Below the pieces are notes generated by a model. That model saw only the letters and a list, made by a program, of their open reading frames with translations. It did not search any database and was not told the DNA's origin. Shown in pieces: positions 16,393-24,718 of a stretch of DNA of 43,130 bases; the stretch's first letter is position 1, and each line of letters begins with the position of its first letter. Source of the DNA: Leisingera sp. ANG-Vp (GTDB lineage: Bacteria; Pseudomonadota; Alphaproteobacteria; Rhodobacterales; Rhodobacteraceae); assembly GCF_000813725.1 (NCBI RefSeq), contig NZ_JWLD01000040.1, positions 1 through 43,130 on the forward strand, given 5' to 3'. A program made the position numbers and the translations under genes.

Positions 16393-17712
16393 ATGTCCAG
16401 CACCCCTGCGCGCCCGACGCTGCTCTATTCCCTTTACTGCGGGGCCAGCGCCCTGATTGCGCCCTTTGCCTGGCGCAAGGTTGCAGCCAAGCTGCGCGAC
16501 TACGGCCTGCCCGAGGAGCGCGTGCGCGAGCGCCTGGGCCATGCTTCCCTGCCCCGCCCCGCCGGGCGGCTGATCTGGTTCCACGCAGCCTCGGTCGGCG
16601 AAAGCCTCTCGGTGCTGACCCTGATCCAGCGGATGGGAGAGCAGGCGCCGGACGCGGAATTCCTGATCACCTCCGGCACGCCCACCTCGGCTGAGCTGAT
16701 TGCCAAACGCATGCCGCCGCGCTGCCGCCACCAGTTTCCGCCGCTGGATACCACTGCCGCGGTGGACCGGTTTCTGCAACATTGGCAGCCCGATCTGGGC
16801 GTGTTTGTCGAAAGCGAGCTGTGGCCGCAGATGCTGGTGCGCGCCCGCAAGGCGGGCTGCTCGCTGGTGCTGCTGAACGCGCGGCTGTCGGACCGCTCGG
16901 TAGCGGGCTGGAAAAAACGCCCCGGCACCGCGCGCTATATCCTGGATCAGTTTGATCTTTTGGTCACCCAAAACCAGAAGACAGCCACCAACCTTCAGGC
17001 AATGGGCGCTGCAGCCGGCCGCATCCAGCCCGGCAGCAACCTCAAAGCCGTGTCAGCACCGCTTCCGGTCGATCAGGACACGCTTTCCAAAGTCCGAGAC
17101 GATATCGGAGGCCGTGCCGCCTGGATCGCCTCTTCCACCCATGAGGGCGAGGAGGAGATTGTTCTTGAGGCACACAAGGCCTTGCTTCAGCAGCACCCGG
17201 ACCTCTGCCTGCTGCTTGCGCCCCGCCACCCGGAGCGCGGAGATGCCGTGGAAAGCCTGATCAGGAAGGCGGGCCTCAGCTGCGCCCGGCGCAGCAAGGG
17301 TGTGATGCCCGGCACCACGACGCAGGTCTATTTGGCGGACACCCTGGGCGAGGTCGGCACCTGGTATGCGCTCAGCCCGCTGGTGTTCCTGGGCGGCTCT
17401 CTGCGCGAGATCGGCGGCCACAACCCGTTTGAGCCGATGCAGGCCGGCGCAGCCGTCATCACCGGAACCGGCCACTACAATTTCGCCGAAACCTACGGCG
17501 AACTGACCGCGCTTGGCGCTGCAAGAGAGGTCCGCTCTGCCAGTGAACTGGCGGATCAGGTTGCAAAGTGGCTGGACCAGCCCAAGGCATTCGACGCTGC
17601 CCGCACAGCCGCCGCGCAATTCATGTCCCGGCAGTCGGACCAGCTGGACAAGACAGTGAACGCTCTGCTGGCCCTTCTTCCCGCAAAAGGAGGCCGTGAT
17701 GGCCAAGGTTGA
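16393..17712 (+). CDS. waaA: 3-deoxy-D-manno-octulosonic acid (Kdo) transferase
   Basis: Adds Kdo from CMP-Kdo to lipid A precursor at the inner membrane. The 439-residue protein has an N-terminal hydrophobic anchor region, then WFHAASVGES (about 62-71) with the glutamate taken to be the catalytic base. GVFVESELWP, PGSNLK and the CMP-Kdo-site segment GGSLREIGGHNPFEP follow. Its start is 2 nt after the moaA stop, and its end overlaps the next glycosyltransferase by 14 nt, so the three genes are one transcript. Confidence 0.94.
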   Translation: MSSTPARPTLLYSLYCGASALIAPFAWRKVAAKLRDYGLPEERVRERLGHASLPRPAGRLIWFHAASVGESLSVLTLIQRMGEQAPDAEFLITSGTPTSAELIAKRMPPRCRHQFPPLDTTAAVDRFLQHWQPDLGVFVESELWPQMLVRARKAGCSLVLLNARLSDRSVAGWKKRPGTARYILDQFDLLVTQNQKTATNLQAMGAAAGRIQPGSNLKAVSAPLPVDQDTLSKVRDDIGGRAAWIASSTHEGEEEIVLEAHKALLQQHPDLCLLLAPRHPERGDAVESLIRKAGLSCARRSKGVMPGTTTQVYLADTLGEVGTWYALSPLVFLGGSLREIGGHNPFEPMQAGAAVITGTGHYNFAETYGELTALGAAREVRSASELADQVAKWLDQPKAFDAARTAAAQFMSRQSDQLDKTVNALLALLPAKGGRDGQG

Positions 17713-18757
17713 CGCCGGCACAATCGAGGTCATCGCACCGAACTTTAAACGCCGTCTCTCCGGCGTCACCTCGACCATCGTGCGGCTGGTGCCGCTGCAG
17801 CGGCAGCAGATTGCCATTGCCACCGCAGGCAGCGGCCTGCCCGGGGATATGCCGCATCTGTCAGCCGCCCAATTGATCTCCATGCCCCGCAGCGGCCCTG
17901 CCGGCGTCCGGGTCTGGCACGCACGCCGCAATGTCGAGATGCTGGGCGGGCTGGCGCTGAAGTACCTCCTCGGCAAGCGGCTGAAACTTCTGTTCACCTC
18001 CGCCTCGCAGCGCCATCACTCCGGCTACACCAAATGGCTGATCTCCAGGATGGACCGGGTGATCGCCACCTCTGCCAAAGGCGCGGCCTATCTCGATAAG
18101 CCGGTGCAAGTTGTGCATCACGGCATCAACACTGAAGAATTCTCGCCGCCCGCCGACAAAGCCGCCTTGCGCCGGGATCTGGGCCTGCCCGAAGACGCCA
18201 TCCTGATCGGCTGCTATGGCCGGATCCGGGCGCAGAAAGGCACCGACGTCTTTGTGGATGCCATGCTGGAGGTGCTGAAGGCGCACCCCAAGGCAGTCGG
18301 CCTGGTGATGGGCCGCGCCACCGAAAAACACGTGGCGTTCGAAAAGGACCTGCGTGCCAAGGTGGAGGCTGCAGGACTCTCCGACCGCCTGCTGTTCCCG
18401 CCCGAAGTACCGGTCTGGGAGGTGTCCCGCTGGTACCAGGCCCTGGACCTCTACGTCGCCCCGCAGCGCTGGGAGGGGTTCGGCCTCACCCCGCTGGAAG
18501 CCATGTCCTGCGGCGTGCCGGCCGTGGCCACCCGCGTCGGTGCCTTTGAGGAACTGATTGCCCCAAATGAAACCGGCCTGCTGATCGACCCGGGCGAAAC
18601 CGCCCAGATGGTGGAGGCGATTAACGAAGTGCTTGCAACCGAGGGCCGCCTGCAATCTTGGTCAGCCGCTGCGCGCAAACACGCCATGACCAACTTCGCC
18701 CTTGAAAAAGAGGCGGAAACGCTTGTCTCAATCTACCGCGAGCTGCTGGAGCATTAA
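17699..18757 (+). CDS. GT-B glycosyltransferase (family 4 style), likely LPS core
   Basis: The 352-residue retaining glycosyltransferase has the C-terminal nucleotide-sugar domain marks YGRIRAQKGTDVF (about 173-185) and the EX7E motif in WEGFGLTPLEA (E259 and E267). The ATG at 17699 is chosen over GTG 17696 because AAAAGGAGG then sits 5 nt upstream. The 14-nt overlap with waaA points to an LPS inner-core sugar as product. The donor and acceptor cannot be read from the sequence. Confidence 0.88.
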   Translation: MAKVDAGTIEVIAPNFKRRLSGVTSTIVRLVPLQRQQIAIATAGSGLPGDMPHLSAAQLISMPRSGPAGVRVWHARRNVEMLGGLALKYLLGKRLKLLFTSASQRHHSGYTKWLISRMDRVIATSAKGAAYLDKPVQVVHHGINTEEFSPPADKAALRRDLGLPEDAILIGCYGRIRAQKGTDVFVDAMLEVLKAHPKAVGLVMGRATEKHVAFEKDLRAKVEAAGLSDRLLFPPEVPVWEVSRWYQALDLYVAPQRWEGFGLTPLEAMSCGVPAVATRVGAFEELIAPNETGLLIDPGETAQMVEAINEVLATEGRLQSWSAAARKHAMTNFALEKEAETLVSIYRELLEH

Positions 18758-18770
18758 CGCCGCTCAATCC

Positions 18771-18843
18771 CGCTTCTTTCTGGTTAAAATACCCTCGGGT
18801 GTGAATTGAGCCGCAGGCTCAAGAGGGGGCAGACAGCCCCCTC
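18771..18843 (+). repeat. Dispersed extragenic palindromic element, copy A
   Basis: An intergenic block starts CGCTTCTTTCTGGTT, then an A-rich AAATACC section, a GCCGCAGGC core and a GGGGGCAG...GCCCCC hairpin. The same order of blocks appears in reverse orientation at 31105-31168. Copy A is more diverged in the middle (an extra TGTGAATT segment). It lies between a plus-strand and a minus-strand gene end, so it may also end transcription. Confidence 0.65.
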
Positions 18844-18855
18844 CCCCGGCTCAAC

Positions 18856-20019
18856 TCAGGCAGCCGGCATCCGCTGCTCGACGATCTCCGCCCACCAGCT
18901 GCAGCCCGCGGGAATAGCATCGTCGTTGAAGTTGTACTCCGGGTGATGCACCATCGCGGTATCGCCATTGCCCATCAGGATATAGGCGCCGGGGCGCTCC
19001 TCCAGCATGAAGGCAAAATCCTCGCCGCCCATCACCAGCGGCGCCTCGTCGCAGGCCCCTGAGACGCTGGCCGCAACCTTGGCCGCAAACTCAGTCTGCT
19101 CATCATGGTTCGCCATCACCGGATAGCCGCGGTGATAGGTGATATCCGCACTGCCGCCAAAGGTCGCCGCGATGCCGTTGCAGACCTCCTTGATGCGGGT
19201 CTCGGCCAGGTCGCGCATCTCCTTGGACATGGTGCGCACGGTGCCTTTGATCTGCACCTTCTGCGGGATCACGTTGAAGGCTTTGGACGAAGTCTCAAAG
19301 GAGGTGACCGAGACCACGATCTGATGCACCGGGTCCGCGTTGCGCGACGCAATGGTCTGCAGCGCCAGCACCGCCTGCGCCGCCAGCACCGTGGTGTCGA
19401 CGGTCTCATGCGGTTTGGCGGCATGGCCGCCGCGGCCTTCGAAAGTGATGTCAAACTGGTCGGTCGCCGCAAAGAAGGAGCCCGGACGGATCGAGAATGC
19501 CCCCACCGGCTGGCCCGGCCAGTTGTGCAGACCGTAAACCTCCTGCACGCCCCAGCGGTCCATCAGCCCGTCGTCGCACATCACCTTGGCGCCGCCGCCG
19601 CCCTCTTCGGCGGGCTGGAAGATCACCACCACGGTGCCGTCGAAATTGCGGGTCTCGGACAGGTACTTAGCGGCGCCCAGAAGCATTGCAGTGTGGCCGT
19701 CATGACCGCAGGCATGCATCGCGCCAGGGGTCTTGGAGGCATAGTCCAGCCCGGTCTGCTCATGGATCGGCAGCGCGTCCATGTCGGCGCGCAGGCCGAT
19801 CACCTTGCCGGAGCTGTCCGCCTTGCCCTTGATCACCCCCACCACGCCGGTGCGGCCGATGCCGGTCACCACCTCGTCGCAGCCGAAGGCCTGCAGTTTC
19901 TCGGCCACCAATGCGCTGGTGCGGTGGGTTTCAAACAGGATCTCCGGGTTTTCGTGGATATCCCGGCGCCAGGCGGTGATTTCATCCTGCAGTTCGGCAA
20001 AGCGGTTCTTGACCGGCAT
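18856..20019 (-). CDS. M20-family amidohydrolase (hippurate/N-acyl-amino-acid hydrolase type), paralogue 1
   Basis: Zinc-dependent M20D-type hydrolase cleaving N-acyl amino acids. The 387-residue protein has the metal motif HACGHDGH (102-109, Cys104 as in aminoacylases), EE at 138-139, the dimerisation-domain segment GRGGHAAKPHETVDT, and the C-terminal histidine pair in MVHHPEYNFNDD. Its first 110 residues match the next gene upstream (20054-21220) at 72 of 110 positions, a clear tandem duplication. The two genes are 34 nt apart and downstream of argE and the ABC ATPase. Exact substrate unknown. Confidence 0.9.
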   Translation of the reverse strand: MPVKNRFAELQDEITAWRRDIHENPEILFETHRTSALVAEKLQAFGCDEVVTGIGRTGVVGVIKGKADSSGKVIGLRADMDALPIHEQTGLDYASKTPGAMHACGHDGHTAMLLGAAKYLSETRNFDGTVVVIFQPAEEGGGGAKVMCDDGLMDRWGVQEVYGLHNWPGQPVGAFSIRPGSFFAATDQFDITFEGRGGHAAKPHETVDTTVLAAQAVLALQTIASRNADPVHQIVVSVTSFETSSKAFNVIPQKVQIKGTVRTMSKEMRDLAETRIKEVCNGIAATFGGSADITYHRGYPVMANHDEQTEFAAKVAASVSGACDEAPLVMGGEDFAFMLEERPGAYILMGNGDTAMVHHPEYNFNDDAIPAGCSWWAEIVEQRMPAA

Positions 20020-20053
20020 CTTTCACTCCTTCGAGGTTGTCTCTCCCGCGCCC

Positions 20054-21220
20054 TCAGGCCGCGGGCATTCTTCGTTCCACCAGCTCGGCAAACCAGCTGC
20101 ATCCCAGCGGGATCGCATCGTCATCAAAGACATAGGCCGGGTGGTGGCACATCTCGGTGTCGCCGTTGCCCAGGAAGATATAGGCGCCCGGACGCTCTTC
20201 GAGCATATAGGCAAAATCCTCGGACGGCATGATCGGCGGGGTGTCGGCAGTGACCTTGGCGGCAACGGCTTCAGCTGCCTCCACCGCATGGGCGGTGCCG
20301 GTCTCGTCGTTGATGGTCGCAGGATAGCCCGGCACCCATTCAACTTCAGCTTTGGCGCCAAAGGCCGAAGCGGTGTCCTCAGCCACCCGGCGCACCCAGG
20401 TTTCGGCCTGCGCGCGGTATTCCGGGTCCAAGGTGCGGACGGTGCCCTGCAGACGTGCGGTATGGGCAATCACATTCGACGCGGTACTGTCGGTTTCAAA
20501 AGTGCCAACGGTCAGCACCACCCGCTTGATCGGATCGACATTGCGCGAGACGATCGAGTGCAGCGACACCACAATCTGCGAGGCCACCAGCGTTGTGTCG
20601 ATTGCATCATGCGGTGCGGCGGCATGGCCGCCTTTGCCGGTTACGGTGACGTTGAACTCATCCGACGAGGCCATCAGCGCGCCGGGGCGGATGGCAAACT
20701 CGCCCACCGGCAGGCCGGGCATATTGTGCAGGCCATAGACCTCCTGGATGCCCCAGCGGTCCATCAGACCGTCGTCGCACATGGCCTTGCCGCCTGCGCC
20801 GCCCTCTTCGGCGGGCTGGAAGATCAGCACTGCCTTGCCGTCGAAATTCCGCGTCTCAGCCAGGTACTTGGCAGCGCCCAGCAGCATCGAGGTATGGCCG
20901 TCATGGCCGCAGGCATGCATCACGCCCGGCGATTTGGAAGCATAGTCCACGCCCGAGGCTTCCGGGATCGGCAGCGCGTCCATGTCAGCGCGCAGCCCGA
21001 TGGCGCGGCCCGAGGTGTTGGTCTTGCCCTCGATCACCGCCACCACGCCGGTCTTGCCGATGCCGGTGGTGATATCGGTGATACCGAACTCCTTCAGCCG
21101 CTCGACCACAAAGGCCGCGGTTTCATGCACTTCGTACATCAGCTCGGGGTTCTCGTGCAGATGGCGGCGCCACGTGGTGATTTCGCCGTGCATCTCGGCC
21201 AAACGGTTCTTGATCGGCAT
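20054..21220 (-). CDS. M20-family amidohydrolase, paralogue 2
   Basis: A 388-residue sister of the preceding entry with the same motif positions: HACGHDGH (102-109), a downstream Glu pair in PAEEGG, GKGGHAAAPHDAIDT and CHHPAYVFDDD. Differences cluster in the dimerisation lid (for example MASSDEF versus FAATDQF), which suggests the copies have split substrate range. The family includes hippurate hydrolase, carboxypeptidase Ss1-like enzymes and indole-acetyl-amino-acid hydrolases. An inverted repeat lies 48 nt upstream, so it may have its own promoter apart from argE. Confidence 0.9.
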   Translation of the reverse strand: MPIKNRLAEMHGEITTWRRHLHENPELMYEVHETAAFVVERLKEFGITDITTGIGKTGVVAVIEGKTNTSGRAIGLRADMDALPIPEASGVDYASKSPGVMHACGHDGHTSMLLGAAKYLAETRNFDGKAVLIFQPAEEGGAGGKAMCDDGLMDRWGIQEVYGLHNMPGLPVGEFAIRPGALMASSDEFNVTVTGKGGHAAAPHDAIDTTLVASQIVVSLHSIVSRNVDPIKRVVLTVGTFETDSTASNVIAHTARLQGTVRTLDPEYRAQAETWVRRVAEDTASAFGAKAEVEWVPGYPATINDETGTAHAVEAAEAVAAKVTADTPPIMPSEDFAYMLEERPGAYIFLGNGDTEMCHHPAYVFDDDAIPLGCSWFAELVERRMPAA

Positions 21221-21267
21221 GGTGCCCTCCCCGGCAGGTTCCGTTGCGGCAGACTGTCGATGATAAA

Positions 21268-21323
21268 ACTTGCTTTCGCAAGTATCCCCGGGCTGCCCGG
21301 ACGCCGCGGAACTTGGCGGCGTC
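21268..21323. promoter_or_regulatory. Inverted repeats between argE and the M20 pair
   Basis: Two elements lie here. ACTTGC-TTTC-GCAAGT (21268-21283) sits 48 nt before the M20 paralogue-2 ATG and could be an operator. GACGCCGC/GCGGCGTC (21300-21323, 8-nt loop) lies about 50 nt after the argE stop and could be a weak terminator or processing hairpin without a T-run. Together they suggest partial uncoupling of argE from the hydrolase pair. Confidence 0.45.
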
Positions 21324-21372
21324 CTTCTGTGTTAGCATCTGATCATGAAACCGCAGGTTTCAAGGCGGCGTG

Positions 21373-22539
21373 TCAGGCCTGCAGCCTCTCCACCAGGCGG
21401 CGCATGAAATCATGGCCCGCGTTGAACTGCGCCACGGTGATGTATTCATTCGGCTGATGCGCCTGGGCGATGTCGCCCGGGCCGCAGATCACGGCTGAGT
21501 AGCCCGCCTGCTGAAACTGCCCGGCCTCGGTGCCGTAACTGACCACATGAGAGCCGTTGTCGCCGGTCAGCAGCCGCACCAGCGCCTCCGCCTCGCCCTC
21601 CTGTTCCGGCACCAGGCCGGGAACGTCAAAGCTCTTCTCGATGCGGATGCGGGACTCGGGATGCACGGCCTGCATTTCCGCCTCAACCTCGCGGACCTTC
21701 GCAAAATAGGCCGCTTCCCAGTCCGCTGCGTCCTCTCCGGGCACCACCCGGAAATCCATCACGAACCGGCAGTCCTTGGCGGTGATGTTATGGGCCGTGC
21801 CGCCCTCGATCATGCCGACGTGGCAGGTGGTCCAGGGCGGCGTGAACATCGCCTGCACCTCACCCGGCTCCTGCGCCATGTTCTCGGCGTTCTTCCGGTT
21901 GGCCCACTCAATCAGCCGCGCCCCCTGCATAATGGCACTGACACCGGTGTGCATGAGCGAGGAATGCACCTCGAACCCTTCCAGATGCGTGGCATAGCCG
22001 GTGCCGCCCTTGTGGCCTGTGACCGCCTTCATCATGGAAGGCTCGCCCACAATCACCGCCGAGCCTTTGGGCAGCACCGGCTGCATTGCCTCGATCATCG
22101 GCGGCGCGCCGGTGCAGCCGGTTTCCTCGTCAAAGCTCAGCGCCAGCTGCAGCGGGCGTTTGACGCCTTGGGTATGCGCCTCGACCAGCGCCCAGATGGC
22201 CAGCGCGTCGTAGCCCTTCATATCGCAAGTGCCGCGGCCGAAGTATTTGCCGTCTTTCTCCACCACCGTGAAGGGATCACTGTCCCAGGGCTGGCCGTCC
22301 ACCGGCACCACGTCGGTATGGCCCGAAAGCACCACGGCGCCCTCTTCCCAAGGGCCCGCATGGGCAAAGACCGCCGCCTTATGGGTTTGCTCCGGATCCA
22401 CCCAGCGGTGGCTTTCGATGCCGTGGGAGGAAAGGTACTCCTGCACCCAGTCCACCAGCGGCAGGTTGGTGTCCCGGCTCACGGTCGGAAAGGAGACCAG
22501 CTTTTGCATGATCTCCAGCGGCGTCAGTTTTGCGGCCAT
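21373..22539 (-). CDS. argE: Acetylornithine deacetylase (M20A)
   Basis: Zinc hydrolase that deacetylates N-acetylornithine or related N-acyl amino acids. The 388-residue protein has the metal motif SGHTDVVPVDGQPW, the bridging Asp in GRGTCDMKG, the catalytic/ligand EE in SFDEETG, and the final His in GDIAQAHQPNEY. It follows the ABC ATPase by 2 nt and is tightly coupled. This context, with a transporter and two amidohydrolases, suggests a catabolic role as much as arginine synthesis. The arginine function is inferred from family resemblance only. Confidence 0.88.
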   Translation of the reverse strand: MAAKLTPLEIMQKLVSFPTVSRDTNLPLVDWVQEYLSSHGIESHRWVDPEQTHKAAVFAHAGPWEEGAVVLSGHTDVVPVDGQPWDSDPFTVVEKDGKYFGRGTCDMKGYDALAIWALVEAHTQGVKRPLQLALSFDEETGCTGAPPMIEAMQPVLPKGSAVIVGEPSMMKAVTGHKGGTGYATHLEGFEVHSSLMHTGVSAIMQGARLIEWANRKNAENMAQEPGEVQAMFTPPWTTCHVGMIEGGTAHNITAKDCRFVMDFRVVPGEDAADWEAAYFAKVREVEAEMQAVHPESRIRIEKSFDVPGLVPEQEGEAEALVRLLTGDNGSHVVSYGTEAGQFQQAGYSAVICGPGDIAQAHQPNEYITVAQFNAGHDFMRRLVERLQA

Positions 22540-22541
22540 GT

Positions 22542-24362
22542 TCAGTATCCGCTGTCGGTGGTCAGGACGAAATGCCCGGGTTCCAGCTCCAGGTATTCCG
22601 AGGGTTCCGGCTGATAGCCCACCTCATGGATCGGCGACGGGATCGGTTTGAAGTTCAGCTCTTTTTCGGACTTGCGCTGGCGTGGGTCGGCAATCGGCAC
22701 CGCCTTCATCAGCGCTTGCGTATAGGCGTGCAGCGGGTTCTCGAAAACACGCTCACGCGGGCCGATTTCGACGATGCGGCCCAGGTACATGACGCCGACC
22801 TGATGGCTGACCCGCTCCACCACCGCCATGTCGTGGCTGATGAACAGGAAGGAGAGACCCAGTTCCGCCTGCAGCTCCATCATCAGGTTCAGGACCTGCG
22901 CCTGCACCGAGACGTCCAGAGCCGAAACAGCCTCATCCGCGACGATCAGTTTGGGGTTCAGGGCCAGCGCGCGGGCAATGGCGATGCGCTGGCGCTGGCC
23001 GCCGGACATCTCGTGCGGATAGCGGCGCATAAAGCTGCGCGGCAGATGGACCCGGTCGAACAGGCTGGCGACGCGGTCCTGCAGTTCGGAACCCGAAGCA
23101 AGGCCGTAGTTGCGCAGCGGCTCGGCCACCTGATCAATCAGCTGCATCTGCGGGTTCAGGGAGGCAAAGGGATCCTGGAAGATCATTTGCATGTCCTGGC
23201 GCGCCTTGTGCATTTCGGAGGCACTGAAATCCAGCACATTGCGGCCTTCGAAATTGACCTGACCGGACAGCGGCTCCACCAGCCGCAGGATCGAGCGCCC
23301 GGCCGAGGATTTGCCGCAGCCGGATTCGCCCACCAGCGACAGGGTCTGGCCCTTGAAGACCTTGAAGGAGACGTCTTCCACTGCGTGAACATTCGAGATC
23401 GTCCTGCGCAGCAGACCGCCTTTCACCGGGAAGCGGGTGGTCAGGTTCTTCACGTCCAGCAGCACCTCATCAGTGCCTTTGATCGGCTCGATCCTCTGGT
23501 TTTCGACACCCATCAGCTTCATCGGCTCAGGGTAATGCTTGCCGCGCATCTCGCCCAGTTTCGGCACCGCTGCCAGCAGCGCCTTGGTGTAGTCGTGCTG
23601 CGGGTTCTCGAAGATCTCTTCGACAGTGCCTTCCTCAACCTTGTTGCCGCGGAACATGACCACCACGCGGTCGGCCATCTGCGCCACCACCGCCATGTCA
23701 TGGGTGATGAACATCACCGCGGTGCCGGTCTCGCGCTTCAGCCGGTCCATCAGCGCCAGGATCTCTGCCTGGATGGTCACGTCGAGCGCGGTGGTGGGCT
23801 CATCCGCGATCAGCAGGCGCGGCTCGCAGGCCATCGCCATGGCGATCACCACCCGCTGGCGCATGCCGCCCGACAGTTCATGCGGATACTGCTTCAGGCG
23901 CCGTTCCGGCTCAGGGATGCGAACCTGGCGCAAGAGTTCCAGTGCGCGTTCCTCAGCCTTGGACTGGGACATTTTCTTGTGGATGCGCAGGCCCTCGGTC
24001 AGCTGGCGGCCCACAGTGAACACCGGGTTCAGCGCGGTCATCGGCTCCTGGAAGATCATGCCGATCTCATTGCCGCGAATCTGCTTCATCATTTCCTGTT
24101 CAGAGGCCGCCAGATTGGTCTCGCCGCCCTCGCGCCGGTTGAACAGAAGTTCGCCGCCCGCAATCTCGCCGCCGCCGAACTCCACCAGCCGCATCAGCGA
24201 CAGCGAGGAGACCGACTTGCCCGACCCGGATTCGCCGACGATGCAGACAGTCTCGCCCGGACTTACCTCAAACGAGACATCCTCGACGCCGACAACCGGC
24301 CCGTCCTTGGTCTGAAACTCCACGCGCAAGTTTCTTATGGACGCAATTGCGGTGTCCAGCAT
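22542..24362 (-). CDS. Peptide/nickel-type ABC transporter ATPase, two fused nucleotide-binding domains
   Basis: The 606-residue fusion of DppD- and DppF-like ATPases powers import through the permeases encoded on the opposite strand. Domain 1: Walker A GESGSGKS (43-50), signature LSGGMRQR (163-170), Walker B IADEP, H-loop THD. Domain 2: Walker A GESGCGKS (345-352), signature SGGQRQR (453-459), [12 protein letters not shown]. Each domain ends with the oligopeptide-transporter tail ([13 protein letters not shown] and [13 protein letters not shown]). The single-gene fusion replaces the usual two genes. It is the first gene of the minus-strand arm with argE and the M20 pair. Confidence 0.95.
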   Translation of the reverse strand: MLDTAIASIRNLRVEFQTKDGPVVGVEDVSFEVSPGETVCIVGESGSGKSVSSLSLMRLVEFGGGEIAGGELLFNRREGGETNLAASEQEMMKQIRGNEIGMIFQEPMTALNPVFTVGRQLTEGLRIHKKMSQSKAEERALELLRQVRIPEPERRLKQYPHELSGGMRQRVVIAMAMACEPRLLIADEPTTALDVTIQAEILALMDRLKRETGTAVMFITHDMAVVAQMADRVVVMFRGNKVEEGTVEEIFENPQHDYTKALLAAVPKLGEMRGKHYPEPMKLMGVENQRIEPIKGTDEVLLDVKNLTTRFPVKGGLLRRTISNVHAVEDVSFKVFKGQTLSLVGESGCGKSSAGRSILRLVEPLSGQVNFEGRNVLDFSASEMHKARQDMQMIFQDPFASLNPQMQLIDQVAEPLRNYGLASGSELQDRVASLFDRVHLPRSFMRRYPHEMSGGQRQRIAIARALALNPKLIVADEAVSALDVSVQAQVLNLMMELQAELGLSFLFISHDMAVVERVSHQVGVMYLGRIVEIGPRERVFENPLHAYTQALMKAVPIADPRQRKSEKELNFKPIPSPIHEVGYQPEPSEYLELEPGHFVLTTDSGY

Positions 24363-24718
24363 GACGGCTTCCCTATCTGTCTTTGCTCAGGATTGCACAG
24401 GGCACTGGCCCCGGCCTTGAGGAGTAAACTCTACTTCGCACAAAAAAGCTCATGCAAATAATGCATAAGGATTCCAAAATTGGAATTTGCAATTTCTAAG
24501 GAACTAGTTTTCGATGACATCAGTGGCTTCCTGCATGGCGCCGCGCGCCGGTGCGCCCGGCAAAATGTTAAGACTGCTTAGTTTTTTACGTTATCCGCGC
24601 TGCCTGCAGGCGCAACATCTACCACTCCGCAGCGATGCGGCAAATTTCCGGGCCGCTCAGCCCGGCAGACAAAAAGACAGAAAACAAGGCACAAAACGTG
24701 TCCGACAAGGAGAGTGTG
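24363..24718. promoter_or_regulatory. Divergent control region of the ABC/M20 module with palindrome
   Basis: This 356-nt gap between the ATPase gene (minus) and the binding-protein gene (plus) has no convincing coding frame. It is locally AT-rich at 24420-24510. There it holds a perfect inverted repeat ATTCCAA-AA-TTGGAAT (24471-24486) and, just before it, the direct repeat ATGCA-AATA-ATGCA. These are good candidates for the shared operator. The right half is GC-rich. The binding-protein ribosome site AAGGAG is at 24708-24713. I could not place -10 and -35 boxes with confidence. Confidence 0.55.
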
